A DNA stretch of 64,000 bases from Bermanella marisrubri (GTDB lineage Bacteria; Pseudomonadota; Gammaproteobacteria; Pseudomonadales; Oceanobacteraceae), in assembly GCF_012295615.1 (NCBI RefSeq), contig NZ_CP051183.1:1453001-1517000 (forward strand), in the 5' to 3' direction. A program made the translations under genes and the position numbers. The number at the start of each line of letters is the position of its first letter. The stretch's first letter is position 1. The notes under the pieces were generated by a model that worked only from the letters and a program-made list of their open reading frames with translations, ran no database searches and was not told the origin of the DNA. This document shows, in pieces, positions 18,080 to 26,197 of this stretch.

Positions 18080-19210
18080 ATGCTCAACGATTCCACAACC
18101 CGTCTCAATAAATACATCAGCGAAAGTGGTATCTGCTCTCGTCGTGAGGCCGATCGCTACATTGAACAAGGCAATGTCTATATCAATGGTAAGCGTGCCG
18201 AGGTTGGGGATCGGGTAGCGCCGGGTGATACGGTCAAAGTGAACGGTCAAATCATTGAACCGCAAGAGCCTGAAGATTTTGTTTTCATCGCCTTGAACAA
18301 ACCCGTAGGCATCGTGAGTACCACCGAAAGCAGCGAACGCAATAACATCGTACGCTTTGTGGGTCACAGCACTCGTATCTTTCCCATCGGTCGTTTAGAT
18401 AAAGACTCCCAAGGTCTGATCTTTTTAACCAATAACGGCGACCTGGTGAACAAGATTCTGCGCGCGGGTAACGACCACGAAAAAGAATACCTGGTGGAAG
18501 TGAACAAGCCCATTCGCGATAACTTCATCGAAGGCATGGCTAATGGCGTGCCGATTCTGGGCACCATGACCAAAAAATGTAAGGTGAAAAAAGAATCGCC
18601 TACGGTGTTTCGCATTACCTTGGTGGAAGGGCTTAACCGTCAAATCCGTCGCATGTGTGAATACTTTGGTTACGACGTGGTCGCCCTAGAGCGCGTTCGC
18701 ATTATGAATGTGGATTTGAAAGGCTTGGCCACAGGCGACTGGCGCGATCTCACGCAAAAAGAACTAAACGGCATATTCGACGCCATTAAAGATTCCTCCT
18801 CAGAAGCGCCAGCGGGACGTAAAACCACACAAAAGCGTGGTGGCAAACCGGGTGGGTCTGGACAGAATAAACCGGGCAATAAAACCAATAGTAAAAAGCC
18901 AGCGGCGAAAGCCTCAAAAAGTGGTCCTAAGCGCGGCGGCCCTCATAAAGCGAAAAAAACAAGCGGAAACCCTAATACCAAGCATCCACCGAAACCCCCC
19001 GGCGGCAAGCCATCCGGCAAGCCCAGCCCAAAAGGCAAAGCGGGTGGTAAGCCATCAGGCAAACCTATGAAAGGCGGCAAACCAAGCCCAAAAGGCAAAG
19101 CAGGCGGTAAGCCATTCGGCAAGCCAATGAAGGGCGGAAAACCCGGAGCGAAGGGAAAAGCAGGGGGCAAGCCAGCAGGAAAACCCGCTGGCAAAAAAGG
19201 GCGTCGCTAG
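18080..19210 (+). CDS. rluF: 23S rRNA pseudouridine synthase RluF with long basic tail
   Basis: A 376-residue protein. An S4 RNA-binding domain (about 6-53, [21 protein letters not shown]) precedes the RsuA/RluF catalytic domain, with the nucleophilic aspartate in GRLDKDSQG near residue 108 and the closing [15 protein letters not shown] motif. RluF modifies U2604 of 23S rRNA. The catalytic part ends near residue 240. The remaining 135 residues are a Lys/Gly/Pro/Ser repeat tail, longer than in E. coli RluF, which is about 290 residues in total. The tail likely binds RNA. The stop overlaps the convergent rlmE stop by 4 bases. Confidence 0.93.
   Translation: MLNDSTTRLNKYISESGICSRREADRYIEQGNVYINGKRAEVGDRVAPGDTVKVNGQIIEPQEPEDFVFIALNKPVGIVSTTESSERNNIVRFVGHSTRIFPIGRLDKDSQGLIFLTNNGDLVNKILRAGNDHEKEYLVEVNKPIRDNFIEGMANGVPILGTMTKKCKVKKESPTVFRITLVEGLNRQIRRMCEYFGYDVVALERVRIMNVDLKGLATGDWRDLTQKELNGIFDAIKDSSSEAPAGRKTTQKRGGKPGGSGQNKPGNKTNSKKPAAKASKSGPKRGGPHKAKKTSGNPNTKHPPKPPGGKPSGKPSPKGKAGGKPSGKPMKGGKPSPKGKAGGKPFGKPMKGGKPGAKGKAGGKPAGKPAGKKGRR
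18995..19200 (+). repeat. Coding tandem repeats in the RluF tail
   Basis: The 3' end of rluF encodes imperfect repeats of about 20-22 residues built on the words [16 protein letters not shown] and MKGGKP. Three successive copies can be read between 19000 and 19200, with the third-position bases partly varied. The DNA is therefore a GC-rich, strongly strand-biased minisatellite that can gain or lose units. Confidence 0.75.
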
Positions 19211-19827
19211 CCCTTAAAGCCTTTGGCAACCACATACACCTCGCGCGAACGTGGGCGCGAGGCATCGGGTTTGCGAATCAAAACTTTATTAAACGAAGAA
19301 CGCACGTCTTTTAGATATTCCTCATAACCGGCACCCTGAAACACTTTGGCCACAAAACTGCCGTTTTGCTTCAAAACCTGACGGGCCATATCCAGCGCCA
19401 ACTCCACCAAATACATAGACGACGCTTGATCGGCTGCGTTCACACCACTGATGTTCGGTGCCATATCGGATACCACTAAATCCACCGGCGCGTTATCCAG
19501 CTTGGCCATGATCTCATCAAACACCTCATCTTCCGTGAAGTCCCCTTGAATGAAATCCACACCGGCCATGGCATCCATGGGCAAAATGTCCGAGGCAATC
19601 ACACGGCCTTTATCACCGACGATTGGGGCTAACACCTGCGACCAACCACCGGGGGCGCTACCTAAATCCATGGTCACCATGCCCGGGCGCACTAGCTTAT
19701 CCTTTTCAATAAGCTCAAGCAGTTTATAGCTGGCACGGGAGCGATAGCCATCGTTCTGCGCCCGTTTTACGTACACATCGTTCACGTGCTCGTTAAGCCA
19801 TTGCTTACTGCTTTTGGATCTTGCCAT
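19207..19827 (-). CDS. rlmE: 23S rRNA 2'-O-ribose U2552 methyltransferase RlmE (FtsJ/RrmJ)
   Basis: A 206-residue Rossmann methyltransferase. The S-adenosylmethionine site is [12 protein letters not shown]. The K-D-K-E catalytic set is present in [29 protein letters not shown] and SREVYVVA. Length matches RlmE (about 209 residues). It methylates U2552 of 23S rRNA late in 50S assembly. In many gammaproteobacteria this gene precedes ftsH; here the 3' neighbour is the convergent rluF, which it overlaps by 4 bases. Confidence 0.95.
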   Translation of the reverse strand: MARSKSSKQWLNEHVNDVYVKRAQNDGYRSRASYKLLELIEKDKLVRPGMVTMDLGSAPGGWSQVLAPIVGDKGRVIASDILPMDAMAGVDFIQGDFTEDEVFDEIMAKLDNAPVDLVVSDMAPNISGVNAADQASSMYLVELALDMARQVLKQNGSFVAKVFQGAGYEEYLKDVRSSFNKVLIRKPDASRPRSREVYVVAKGFKG

Positions 19828-19952
19828 GGTTGAACTCTAAGTAACTGCGAGATAATGCGCTATTGTAACACTGACAAGGTGAGGGGCGAAGGGTACAATC
19901 CCCACCCAATAACCAGACCCCGTAAGATTCCGATAGCCTAGAAGTCGCGCCC

Positions 19953-20702
19953 ATGAAATTAGATGACATCAAAAAACTTCACCAGAAAAAGTATCGCAAC
20001 GAATACGGCTGCTTTTTGGTAGAAGGGGAGCATCTGATCTTAGAACTGGCCAAGGCTGCCAAGCACAACCCAGCCTTGCAAGCATCCACCGTGTACCTGA
20101 GTGAAAGCTATGGCGAGCTAGAGCAAAGCGCACTTAATGGTCTATCTCTCAAGCAAGTGCGCGTCACCGACAAGCAAATGCAAAAAATGGCGGATACCAA
20201 AACCCCGCAGGGCATCGTCGCGGTTGTGCCGTTTAATGATGAGCGAACACAACAAGCCATCGCCAGCGATAATGAGCGCACCGTCTACCTGTACGAAGTA
20301 CAAGACCCCGGCAACCTCGGTACTATTTTGCGCACGCTGGCTTGGTTTGGTGGTTTCCGCTGTGTGCTCAGCCCCAATAGCGTTGATCCTTACAACCCAA
20401 AAGTGGTGCGCGCCAGTATGGGAGCCATCTTCCATGTGCCCATCGAGCAAAATATCAGCATTGATGACATGCAAAACCGCTTTGATGAATTTGCCTGCTT
20501 GGATATCAACGGCAAACCGTTATCCAGTGAAGGCTTCAGCGAACAGCGTTGCTTTATATTTGGAAACGAAGCACGCGGCGTGCCTCACGAAGAACTGAGT
20601 AAACTGAAAACCACAGCGTATAGCATTCAAGGCGCGGGCGTCGTGGAATCGTTGAACTTAGCCACCGCCGTAAATATGTGCGCATACGAATTGAATCGGT
20701 AG
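19953..20702 (+). CDS. SpoU/TrmH-family RNA methyltransferase
   Basis: A 249-residue protein. The N-terminal 100 residues form the substrate-binding domain of TrmH-like enzymes (KLHQKKYRNEYGCFLVEGEHLI). The SPOUT domain follows, with motif 1 DPGNLGTILRT, motif 2 IFGNEARGVP and motif 3 VESLNLATAVNMCAYE. It should 2'-O-methylate a tRNA or rRNA nucleotide using S-adenosylmethionine in a knotted dimer. The specific target (RlmB, TrmH or YsgA type) cannot be fixed by eye; YsgA-like is likely from the short N-domain. Confidence 0.85.
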   Translation: MKLDDIKKLHQKKYRNEYGCFLVEGEHLILELAKAAKHNPALQASTVYLSESYGELEQSALNGLSLKQVRVTDKQMQKMADTKTPQGIVAVVPFNDERTQQAIASDNERTVYLYEVQDPGNLGTILRTLAWFGGFRCVLSPNSVDPYNPKVVRASMGAIFHVPIEQNISIDDMQNRFDEFACLDINGKPLSSEGFSEQRCFIFGNEARGVPHEELSKLKTTAYSIQGAGVVESLNLATAVNMCAYELNR

Positions 20703-21310
20703 GATTCTTTCGTCATCCTCCTGAGTTCATTCGATATTCTCCGACGTTCATTCGATATTCTCCGACGTTCATTCGTCATCCTCCGACTTGATCGGAGGAT
20801 CCACTAAGCGATCAATACAAAAAGCAACGGCGGACACTCAAATCAGACTCGCCGTAAATGCATCCGTGCAGGCTCGGCAAAAAGATCCCTCTTTTTGACG
20901 GTCTGATTTCAGTACCCACCATTGCTTTCTTTATCGTCATTCTCCGGCGTCGCGAAGCGACAGACCGGAGGATCCATTAAACGGGTTACAATGAATTAGA
21001 TGGATTCCCGCCTTCGCGGGAATGACGGTTTAGGAGCCCGTGCGGGAATGACGGTTTAGAAGCTTGTGGGAGAATGAACAATTTTCCCGTCATTCTCCGG
21101 CGTCGCGAAGCGACAGACCGGAGAACCCATTAAACGGATGACAATGAATTCCATGGATTCCCGCCTTCGCGGGAATGACGGTTTAGGAGACTACGGGGAA
21201 TGATGTTGAACTTGCCAGTGTGGGAATGACAGCTTAGTAGCTTGTAGGGGAATGAACAATTTTCCCGTCATTCTCCGGCGTCGCGAAGCGACAGACCGGA
21301 GAATCTATTA
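20703..21310. repeat. Block of REP-like palindromic repeats
   Basis: The 605-base gap between the methyltransferase and chrA is made almost wholly of repeats. A 22-base unit around TTCATTCGATATTCTCCGACG occurs twice in tandem at 20726-20770. The element CGTCATTCTCCGGCGTCGCG, continuing AAGCGACAGACCGGAG, starts at 20935, 21088 and 21266. Between them a second palindrome, TCCCGCCTTCGCGGGA, occurs near 21004 and 21157, each followed by ATGACGGTTTAGGA. Copies 2 and 3 share a longer leader (GGGAATGAACAATTTTCCCG). Spacings of 153 and 178 bases suggest serial duplication. The last copy contains the chrA stop codon. Confidence 0.88.
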
Positions 21311-22441
21311 AGTAGTCAAAGCAAATCGAATTAAACTCGCCACAATCGTAATGGCAATGAGCCACAAAATCTTCAAGCCCACAAACTTCAACAACGCATA
21401 ACCCGCGACTACCCATGCAAAATCCAATGGCGACATCACACTGCTCGTAAAGATCGGGTTGTAAAGCGTGGCACCCAACAAACCCACCACGCTAGCATTA
21501 ATCGCCATCACCATATTATTGATGCGATTATGATGGGAAAGGTTATTCCAAAGCTTATGGAACGTCAGCAACAACAAAAAGCCCGGTAAGAAAATACCCG
21601 CCGTTGCCAATAGCGCACCCAAAACCGGAGACTCATGACTTAACGCGCCCAAGAAAGTAGCAAAGGTAAACATAGGGCCAGGGATCGCCTGCGCCGCCGC
21701 ATAACCCGTAATGAAAGCAGACTCACCCACGCTGGCCGCAAAATAATCTTGTAATAAAGGTAATACCACATGGCCGCCACCAAATACCAAACTACCGGCG
21801 GTATAGCTCTGATTAAAAATAGGATTTAGCGGAATAAACAAAAACGCCACAAAGATCGCACCAAAGATCCAGGCGGATTTTGGCACCTTCCATTCAACAT
21901 TGTTGCTCGCTTCAGCCTGTTGCGATAAACCAATGGCCGCCGCAACAGCAATACAAATCAACGGAATATAAGCCACCGGCGCGAGCAACACCGCAATGGC
22001 CGTGGCCACCGCAATCAATTGCTTGGTTTTGGTATTGCAGAAGTTTTTACCCATGCCCAAAACCGCATCCAACACCACAACCACAGCCAACAACTTAAAA
22101 CCATGAATGATGCTCTGTAACCAATCCTGCTCAGAAAGCTGAATAAAGCCCATGGCCAACACCAGCATCATCAAAAACGAAGGCAGCGTAAACGCCACAA
22201 ATGCAATGATGCCGCCCAATAAACCCATGCGATTTAAACCAATGGCAAAACCCACTTGGCTTGAACCCGGGCCCGGTAAAAACTGACTTAAGGCCAGTAA
22301 TTTGCCGTACTCATCTTCCGTCAGCCATTGCTTCTCTTTCACAAAGCGCTGATGAAAATACCCCAAATGGGCAGCAGGCCCACCAAAGCTCGTGCAACCC
22401 AAAACAAAAAACGTAGCAAACAAAGACAGTGCTGATTTCAT
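21308..22441 (-). CDS. chrA: Chromate-transporter-family (CHR/ChrA) membrane protein
   Basis: A 377-residue protein with about ten membrane segments in two homologous halves. The N-half has FGGPAAHLGYFHQRFV and LPGPGSSQVGFAIG, the C-half FGGGHVVLPLLQDY and AIPGPMFTFATFLGAL. These duplicated GGGH/PGP motifs define the two-domain (LCHR) CHR superfamily. It probably exports chromate; other anions have been suggested for some members. The stop codon lies inside a REP-like repeat, so repeat insertion may have reset the C-terminus. Start at 22441 is the first in-frame ATG. Confidence 0.9.
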   Translation of the reverse strand: MKSALSLFATFFVLGCTSFGGPAAHLGYFHQRFVKEKQWLTEDEYGKLLALSQFLPGPGSSQVGFAIGLNRMGLLGGIIAFVAFTLPSFLMMLVLAMGFIQLSEQDWLQSIIHGFKLLAVVVVLDAVLGMGKNFCNTKTKQLIAVATAIAVLLAPVAYIPLICIAVAAAIGLSQQAEASNNVEWKVPKSAWIFGAIFVAFLFIPLNPIFNQSYTAGSLVFGGGHVVLPLLQDYFAASVGESAFITGYAAAQAIPGPMFTFATFLGALSHESPVLGALLATAGIFLPGFLLLLTFHKLWNNLSHHNRINNMVMAINASVVGLLGATLYNPIFTSSVMSPLDFAWVVAGYALLKFVGLKILWLIAITIVASLIRFALTT

Positions 22442-22620
22442 AGCCGTAATCGTTCAATCGTGAGTAAAAGATGGCGGCTATGATAGCAAGAATGAGACAG
22501 GATGAAAGATGGGTTTATGAGGCTCAATATTATATTCAACAAGACAGCTGTGAACTATACTCGCTGAGAAAACCGACTAAGTGCCGCCCAGTGTGGATAC
22601 CCAATTAACAAGGACTAGAA

Positions 22621-23217
22621 ATGCTCAAATACTTAATCAATAAACTAAGTACCGATCTATATGTTCAAATTTGGGAAAATAGGATCAAGGTTACCGATAT
22701 TCGTACATGCAAGGTTTTTGACGAAGCCCCTTTATTAGCTACCAGAACAGAAAAGGGCGGGCGTAAGGTAGTTGTGGCAGTAGGCGATGAAGTAAACAAA
22801 ATACCTTCTAATGAAAATATAGAGATCACAAACCCTTTTTCCCATCCTCGCGCATTACTAAATGACTTTTTTGTGGCAGAAAAGCTCCTTCAATACATCG
22901 TTCGAACACTCCTTGGCAAAAAATGGATATCACCTTCACCTAGAGTGGTTATTCATCCAATGGAAAAAGACGAGGGTGGTTTAACGATGATAGAGCGTAA
23001 AGCTTTCAGGGAACTAGCCCTAGGAGCAGGAGCCCATAAAGTTGTTCTGTATCAAGGCCGAGCATTGTCAACGGCACTATTCGATTTTGAAAAAATAAAA
23101 AAAGAAAATGAAGAACCCACCTCACATCAAATTGAATCAAGCAATGAGAATGTCTTAAGCATAGTGATTATTGTTGTGCTGCTTTTAGTAATGTTTTGGT
23201 TCTCGGGGGCTAAATAA
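22621..23217 (+). CDS. Truncated MreB-like protein with C-terminal membrane anchor
   Basis: A 198-residue protein with an AAGGACTAGAA site before its ATG. Residues 1-150 follow the start of MreB: MLKYLINKLSTDLYVQI where MreB has the Asp-Leu-Gly-Thr-Ala phosphate loop, then VVVAVGDEVNKI, NDFFVAEKLLQYIVRTLLGKKW, SPRVVIHP and ERKAFRELALGAGAHKVVL. The DLGTAN nucleotide loop is absent and everything after subdomain IA is missing. Residues 176-195 are a single hydrophobic helix (LSIVIIVVLLLVMFWF), a tail anchor. It cannot bind nucleotide as MreB does, but could cap or tether MreB filaments at the membrane. That role is inference. Similarity was judged from memory. Confidence 0.7.
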   Translation: MLKYLINKLSTDLYVQIWENRIKVTDIRTCKVFDEAPLLATRTEKGGRKVVVAVGDEVNKIPSNENIEITNPFSHPRALLNDFFVAEKLLQYIVRTLLGKKWISPSPRVVIHPMEKDEGGLTMIERKAFRELALGAGAHKVVLYQGRALSTALFDFEKIKKENEEPTSHQIESSNENVLSIVIIVVLLLVMFWFSGAK

Positions 23218-23292
23218 CGGCAAAGCATTATTTCATGGCATCTGACCCCCTAGCTACTATCCTAAACTGAAGCAGGCATGTAAGAGGTCACC

Positions 23293-24354
23293 ATGCGTTT
23301 CAGTTTTGGCATTCAAACTACCGCCCCCAAATTAATAGCAGCACTAACAGCAATACTATTATTAGCCCTAACTGGCTGCGGCAGTGACTCAAGCAGTAAT
23401 GATGATGTCGACGAAGAAACCACTCTAACGCTAGAAGAAGCCATCCCACAATGCAGTGGTGACCCATGGGAAAACTTCTCGGTATCGTCCATCAGTGCAC
23501 CATCGCCCAATTCCCAAGCCTATGTAGTGCCCGCCAATGCGCAACGCACCGCCATCACCAATTCACTCAATGCCTTCTTTGATGCCTCATACGAATCCGC
23601 CGTAAGCCAAAGTACAGATGCCGCCTATGACATCTGCCATATGGAAAGCACAATCGGGCCATTAGTCTTTTGGTATCCACAAACCGCAGGGGAAGGGCAC
23701 GCCCGTTGGGTGATCAGAGCCAGCGATACGGCAACACCTTTAATGGTCCAAGCACCCCATAGTTTTTTTGAATCCCACACCATGCAGCAAGCCGTGGAAA
23801 TCTTTACCGATTTAAACGCCAGAGCCGTCATTGTTAATGGTGGTCATCGCTGTGCCAATACAGGGTACTCAAGCTGCTCGGGCACAACATCGGTTTGTGG
23901 TGAAAGCGAGCCTTTTCGTGAATCCGACATGGCCCATGTAGTGGACTCCTTTTTCCAAGTCGTTCATCAAACAATTGCCCAAGCCTATACCGATGTATTA
24001 ACCATCAACTTACACGGCATGAGCCGAGACGGTTTTAGTCTATCCAACGGGACAACCAACGACACCAATGCACAAAGCCCAGTGGCAAAACTCTATACTG
24101 AATTAATAAACGAATTTCCTAATGAAACTGTCACAATATGCAATGCATTTGATTCTATAACTGCCACGAATCACTTATGCGGAACCACCAATGTACAAGG
24201 GCGTTTTTTAAACGACTCCACCAACGCCTGCACAGCTTCCGCATCAATCGCCTCTGATCGCTTTATTCATATAGAACAAAACCTTTCAATTCGTGAAAGT
24301 GAAGCCAATAGAGATAAAATCATTAAAGCTTTAGGTGTCATGCTGAGTCGATAA
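23293..24354 (+). CDS. Lipoprotein, unknown; possible metal-dependent hydrolase
   Basis: A 353-residue lipoprotein (lipobox ALTGC, cysteine 29) with a Ser/Asp-rich linker GSDSSSNDDVDEE. The body has several His/Glu clusters: MVQAPHSFFESHTM, IVNGGHRCANTG, INLHGMSRDGF and FIHIEQNLSIRES. These resemble metal-ligand patterns of N-formylglutamate-amidohydrolase or poly-gamma-glutamate-hydrolase-like folds, but I cannot assign a family with confidence. Six or more cysteines suggest disulfides in the periplasm or outside. An AAGAGGTCACC site precedes the ATG. It is the last ordinary gene before the cassette cluster. Confidence 0.65.
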   Translation: MRFSFGIQTTAPKLIAALTAILLLALTGCGSDSSSNDDVDEETTLTLEEAIPQCSGDPWENFSVSSISAPSPNSQAYVVPANAQRTAITNSLNAFFDASYESAVSQSTDAAYDICHMESTIGPLVFWYPQTAGEGHARWVIRASDTATPLMVQAPHSFFESHTMQQAVEIFTDLNARAVIVNGGHRCANTGYSSCSGTTSVCGESEPFRESDMAHVVDSFFQVVHQTIAQAYTDVLTINLHGMSRDGFSLSNGTTNDTNAQSPVAKLYTELINEFPNETVTICNAFDSITATNHLCGTTNVQGRFLNDSTNACTASASIASDRFIHIEQNLSIRESEANRDKIIKALGVMLSR

Positions 24355-24716
24355 CAAACGGATCTGAAATTAATTATTAATTGAAATACATGCTTACTAA
24401 GCCGAAGTGTTTTTGGTAATGCGAATCGGGCCGCATATCACGAAATATCATTGAGCTGGCAAAGTCAATGATCAGGGGGCTTACAGGCATCTGTACACAA
24501 GACCATTGGATTATGCGGCCCTGTGGATGAGTTATGCGAACCGGCGTTCCAAAAAGAAAATTACCATGGTATCGTTGTGGATAACATTAACCCGGCTAAT
24601 GGATATAGCGGTAACTCATTGAGAAGAAAGGGAAATTCAATCCCACCTCCAAGCCGCATATAGTTTATTAACAGTATCTAGGCCGTATAACACGCTGTTA
24701 TAACTCAGGATAGATC
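24355..24716. other. Gap before the cassette cluster; no gene, cassette boundary at the right end
   Basis: No convincing gene lies in these 362 bases. A 63-codon frame without a start (ending near 24663) may be a gene remnant. An inverted repeat pairs GGGCCGCATA (24428-24437) with TATGCGGCCC (24512-24521). At the right end TATAAC (24686-24691), five bases, then GTTATA (24697-24702) form a palindrome that resembles the two outer core boxes of an attC collapsed together, so 24697/24698 is the likely left boundary of the first cassette. No integrase gene is present. Confidence 0.5.
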
Positions 24717-25175
24717 ATGAACGAATCTGAGAAAAAGATAATAAAAAATATCGAAGAATATGGCTGCCATGTAACCTCGGTCTTTGATCCAGAAGAAAAA
24801 GATCCTGATTTCACTTATTCCATTGGGATTCATAAGGTAGAGAGTCAGCCAGAATTAATTATTCTTGGCTTACGGCATGAACTAAGCTCTTGGATTGTTA
24901 ATGAATATAACCGAAGAATAAAGGAAGGCGAGAGGTTTGTACCTGGCGAGTACTATGAAGGCTTTATCGAGGGATTTCAGATTACCTTTCAAGAAGTAGC
25001 AGATAAATATAAAGAAGAGTTCATGTTATCGTGCAATTGGCTTTATGGCAGCATTAACTACCCTGTTATGCAGCTGATATTCCCTAGTGTAAAAGGTGTT
25101 TGGCCATGGGAAAAAGAAGCAAGCGAAGGCTTTAAAAAACTTCAGCCTAGCTTTCAAGAAAAAGTTGCATGGTAG
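24717..25175 (+). CDS. DUF4262-family protein (cassette 1)
   Basis: A 152-residue protein with an AGGA site 6 bases before its ATG. The pattern I-x-x-x-G-C-H-V-x-x-V, DPDFTYSIGIHK, QPELIILGLRH, F-VPGEYYEGF is that of DUF4262, small cytoplasmic proteins of unknown function often found in cassettes or near toxin-immunity loci. Tryptophan- and glutamate-rich C-terminus (GVWPWEKEASEGF). The stop codon abuts the attC at 25176. A cassette gene with no promoter of its own in sight. Confidence 0.8.
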   Translation: MNESEKKIIKNIEEYGCHVTSVFDPEEKDPDFTYSIGIHKVESQPELIILGLRHELSSWIVNEYNRRIKEGERFVPGEYYEGFIEGFQITFQEVADKYKEEFMLSCNWLYGSINYPVMQLIFPSVKGVWPWEKEASEGFKKLQPSFQEKVAW

Positions 25176-25290
25176 TTATAACAAGCGCAAGCACATCAGG
25201 ACTGCCAACTGCTTGCGCCTTTTGGCATGGCTTCGCCATTATATGCCAAAAGCCACAATCAATTGTCAGCCCGTGTTGCGGGCGTTATGA
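25176..25290 (+). repeat. attC site of cassette 1
   Basis: The left box TTATAAC (25176-25182) and right box GTTATGA (25284-25290) bound 115 bases. Inside, GCGCAAGCA pairs with TGCTTGCGC and TTTTGGCAT pairs with ATGCCAAAA. Near the right end CCCG and CGGG pair just before the GCGTTATG core. The start codon of cassette 2 overlaps the right box. Confidence 0.8.
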
Positions 25291-25751
25291 GTAAAGTCAT
25301 GTATCCGATCACACCTACAAAAGCATCTGAGATCAAGGAGGGAGAATATTTTTATATCCCTCTAAATGATGGTCGTTTTGCATGTGGGAGAATTCTTCTA
25401 ATCGAAAAGAAAAACGGTAGAAAGACTAAATTGCTATTGGTCGGATTGCATGATTGGTCTGGTAGCAAGCACCCATCACAAGTTGACATTCATGAGTGCC
25501 CAATCATTGAACAAGGGGTTCTACATATTAATTCAATAAGCCATGTGGGGGGTGAAATCATAGGCTTTAAGCCTTTGCAGGAAGATGGCTTAAAGCCCTT
25601 TTTGCAAGTTGAGGCTGGCTATCTTCTGGATGGTTTTGAAAACCTTGGTAGTATTCCTTCAGAAGAATATTGTAACTACACCCGTAGAACGACTTACGGG
25701 TTAAATTCTATAAGTTTAAAGGCCAACAAATATTTTGCTAAAAACTCATAA
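25287..25751 (+). CDS. Imm26-like protein (cassette 2)
   Basis: About 154 residues from an ATG within the attC right box (25287), or 150 from the ATG at 25299. The opening segment KEGEYFYIPLNDGRFACGRIL matches the first strand pair of the Immunity protein 26 family, which neutralises polymorphic toxins. A later GGEIIGFKPLQEDGLKPFLQ motif supports it moderately. No partner toxin lies nearby, so here it would be an orphan immunity or housekeeping-like cassette. The stop TAA is part of the next attC box (CATAAC at 25747). Confidence 0.6.
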   Translation: MSKVMYPITPTKASEIKEGEYFYIPLNDGRFACGRILLIEKKNGRKTKLLLVGLHDWSGSKHPSQVDIHECPIIEQGVLHINSISHVGGEIIGFKPLQEDGLKPFLQVEAGYLLDGFENLGSIPSEEYCNYTRRTTYGLNSISLKANKYFAKNS

Positions 25752-25837
25752 CAAGTCAATCAACTACGCGCCTACGGCGCCGGAGAGAGCTCACCCTATA
25801 AAGTAGACGCCTATCTAAACCAAAAGGTAGGTCGTAA

Positions 25838-26197
25838 ATGCCAAAAATACTCAGCCCAGAGCGAGTCATTGAGTACTCTGTAGAATTTAAAATCAGAGTA
25901 ATCAAACTTACATTTGAACTCGATGTAAAAGCCATGGATATCGCTAAGGTTCTCAATCTTCACCCAATGATGATTTATCGATGGCGACAGGAGTATAGAG
26001 AAGGTAAGTTTGTAGAAGAGCCTTCAAGAAGAATTAGTATGACTAAAGAGACATCTACGCCTAAGGAAGATCGAGACAAAGACGATGAGATCAAGCGTCT
26101 TAGGAAAGAATTGGCAGAAGCAAAAAAGGAAAATGACTTTCTAAAAAAGTGGGATCGGTATCTGAAGGACCAAAAGAATTCCGATTTAGATTCATAA
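25838..26197 (+). CDS. IS3-family transposase OrfA (helix-turn-helix part)
   Basis: A 119-residue protein. Residues about 14-55 are a helix-turn-helix (EFKIRVIKLTFELDVKAMDIAKVLNLHPMMIYRWRQEYREG), followed by a Lys/Glu leucine-zipper-like helix (DDEIKRLRKELAEAKKENDFLKK). It binds the inverted repeats. The gene overlaps orfB by 49 bases; the fused OrfAB transposase would come from -1 frameshifting at the A6G run. Confidence 0.9.
   Translation: MPKILSPERVIEYSVEFKIRVIKLTFELDVKAMDIAKVLNLHPMMIYRWRQEYREGKFVEEPSRRISMTKETSTPKEDRDKDDEIKRLRKELAEAKKENDFLKKWDRYLKDQKNSDLDS
26143..26149 (+). promoter_or_regulatory. Programmed -1 frameshift site AAAAAAG
   Basis: The codons AAA AAG of orfA (residues FLKK) sit in A-AAA-AAG, the standard IS3-family slippery heptamer. 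Slipping back one base gives the next codon GTG at 26149, the first codon of the orfB frame. The fusion joins ENDFLKK to VGSVSEGPKEF without a gap. Confidence 0.85.

Noticed and set aside
18943-19194. Proline/glycine-rich minus-strand frame
   Set aside because: It is the complement of the Lys/Gly/Pro repeat tail of RluF, which explains the repetitive composition.
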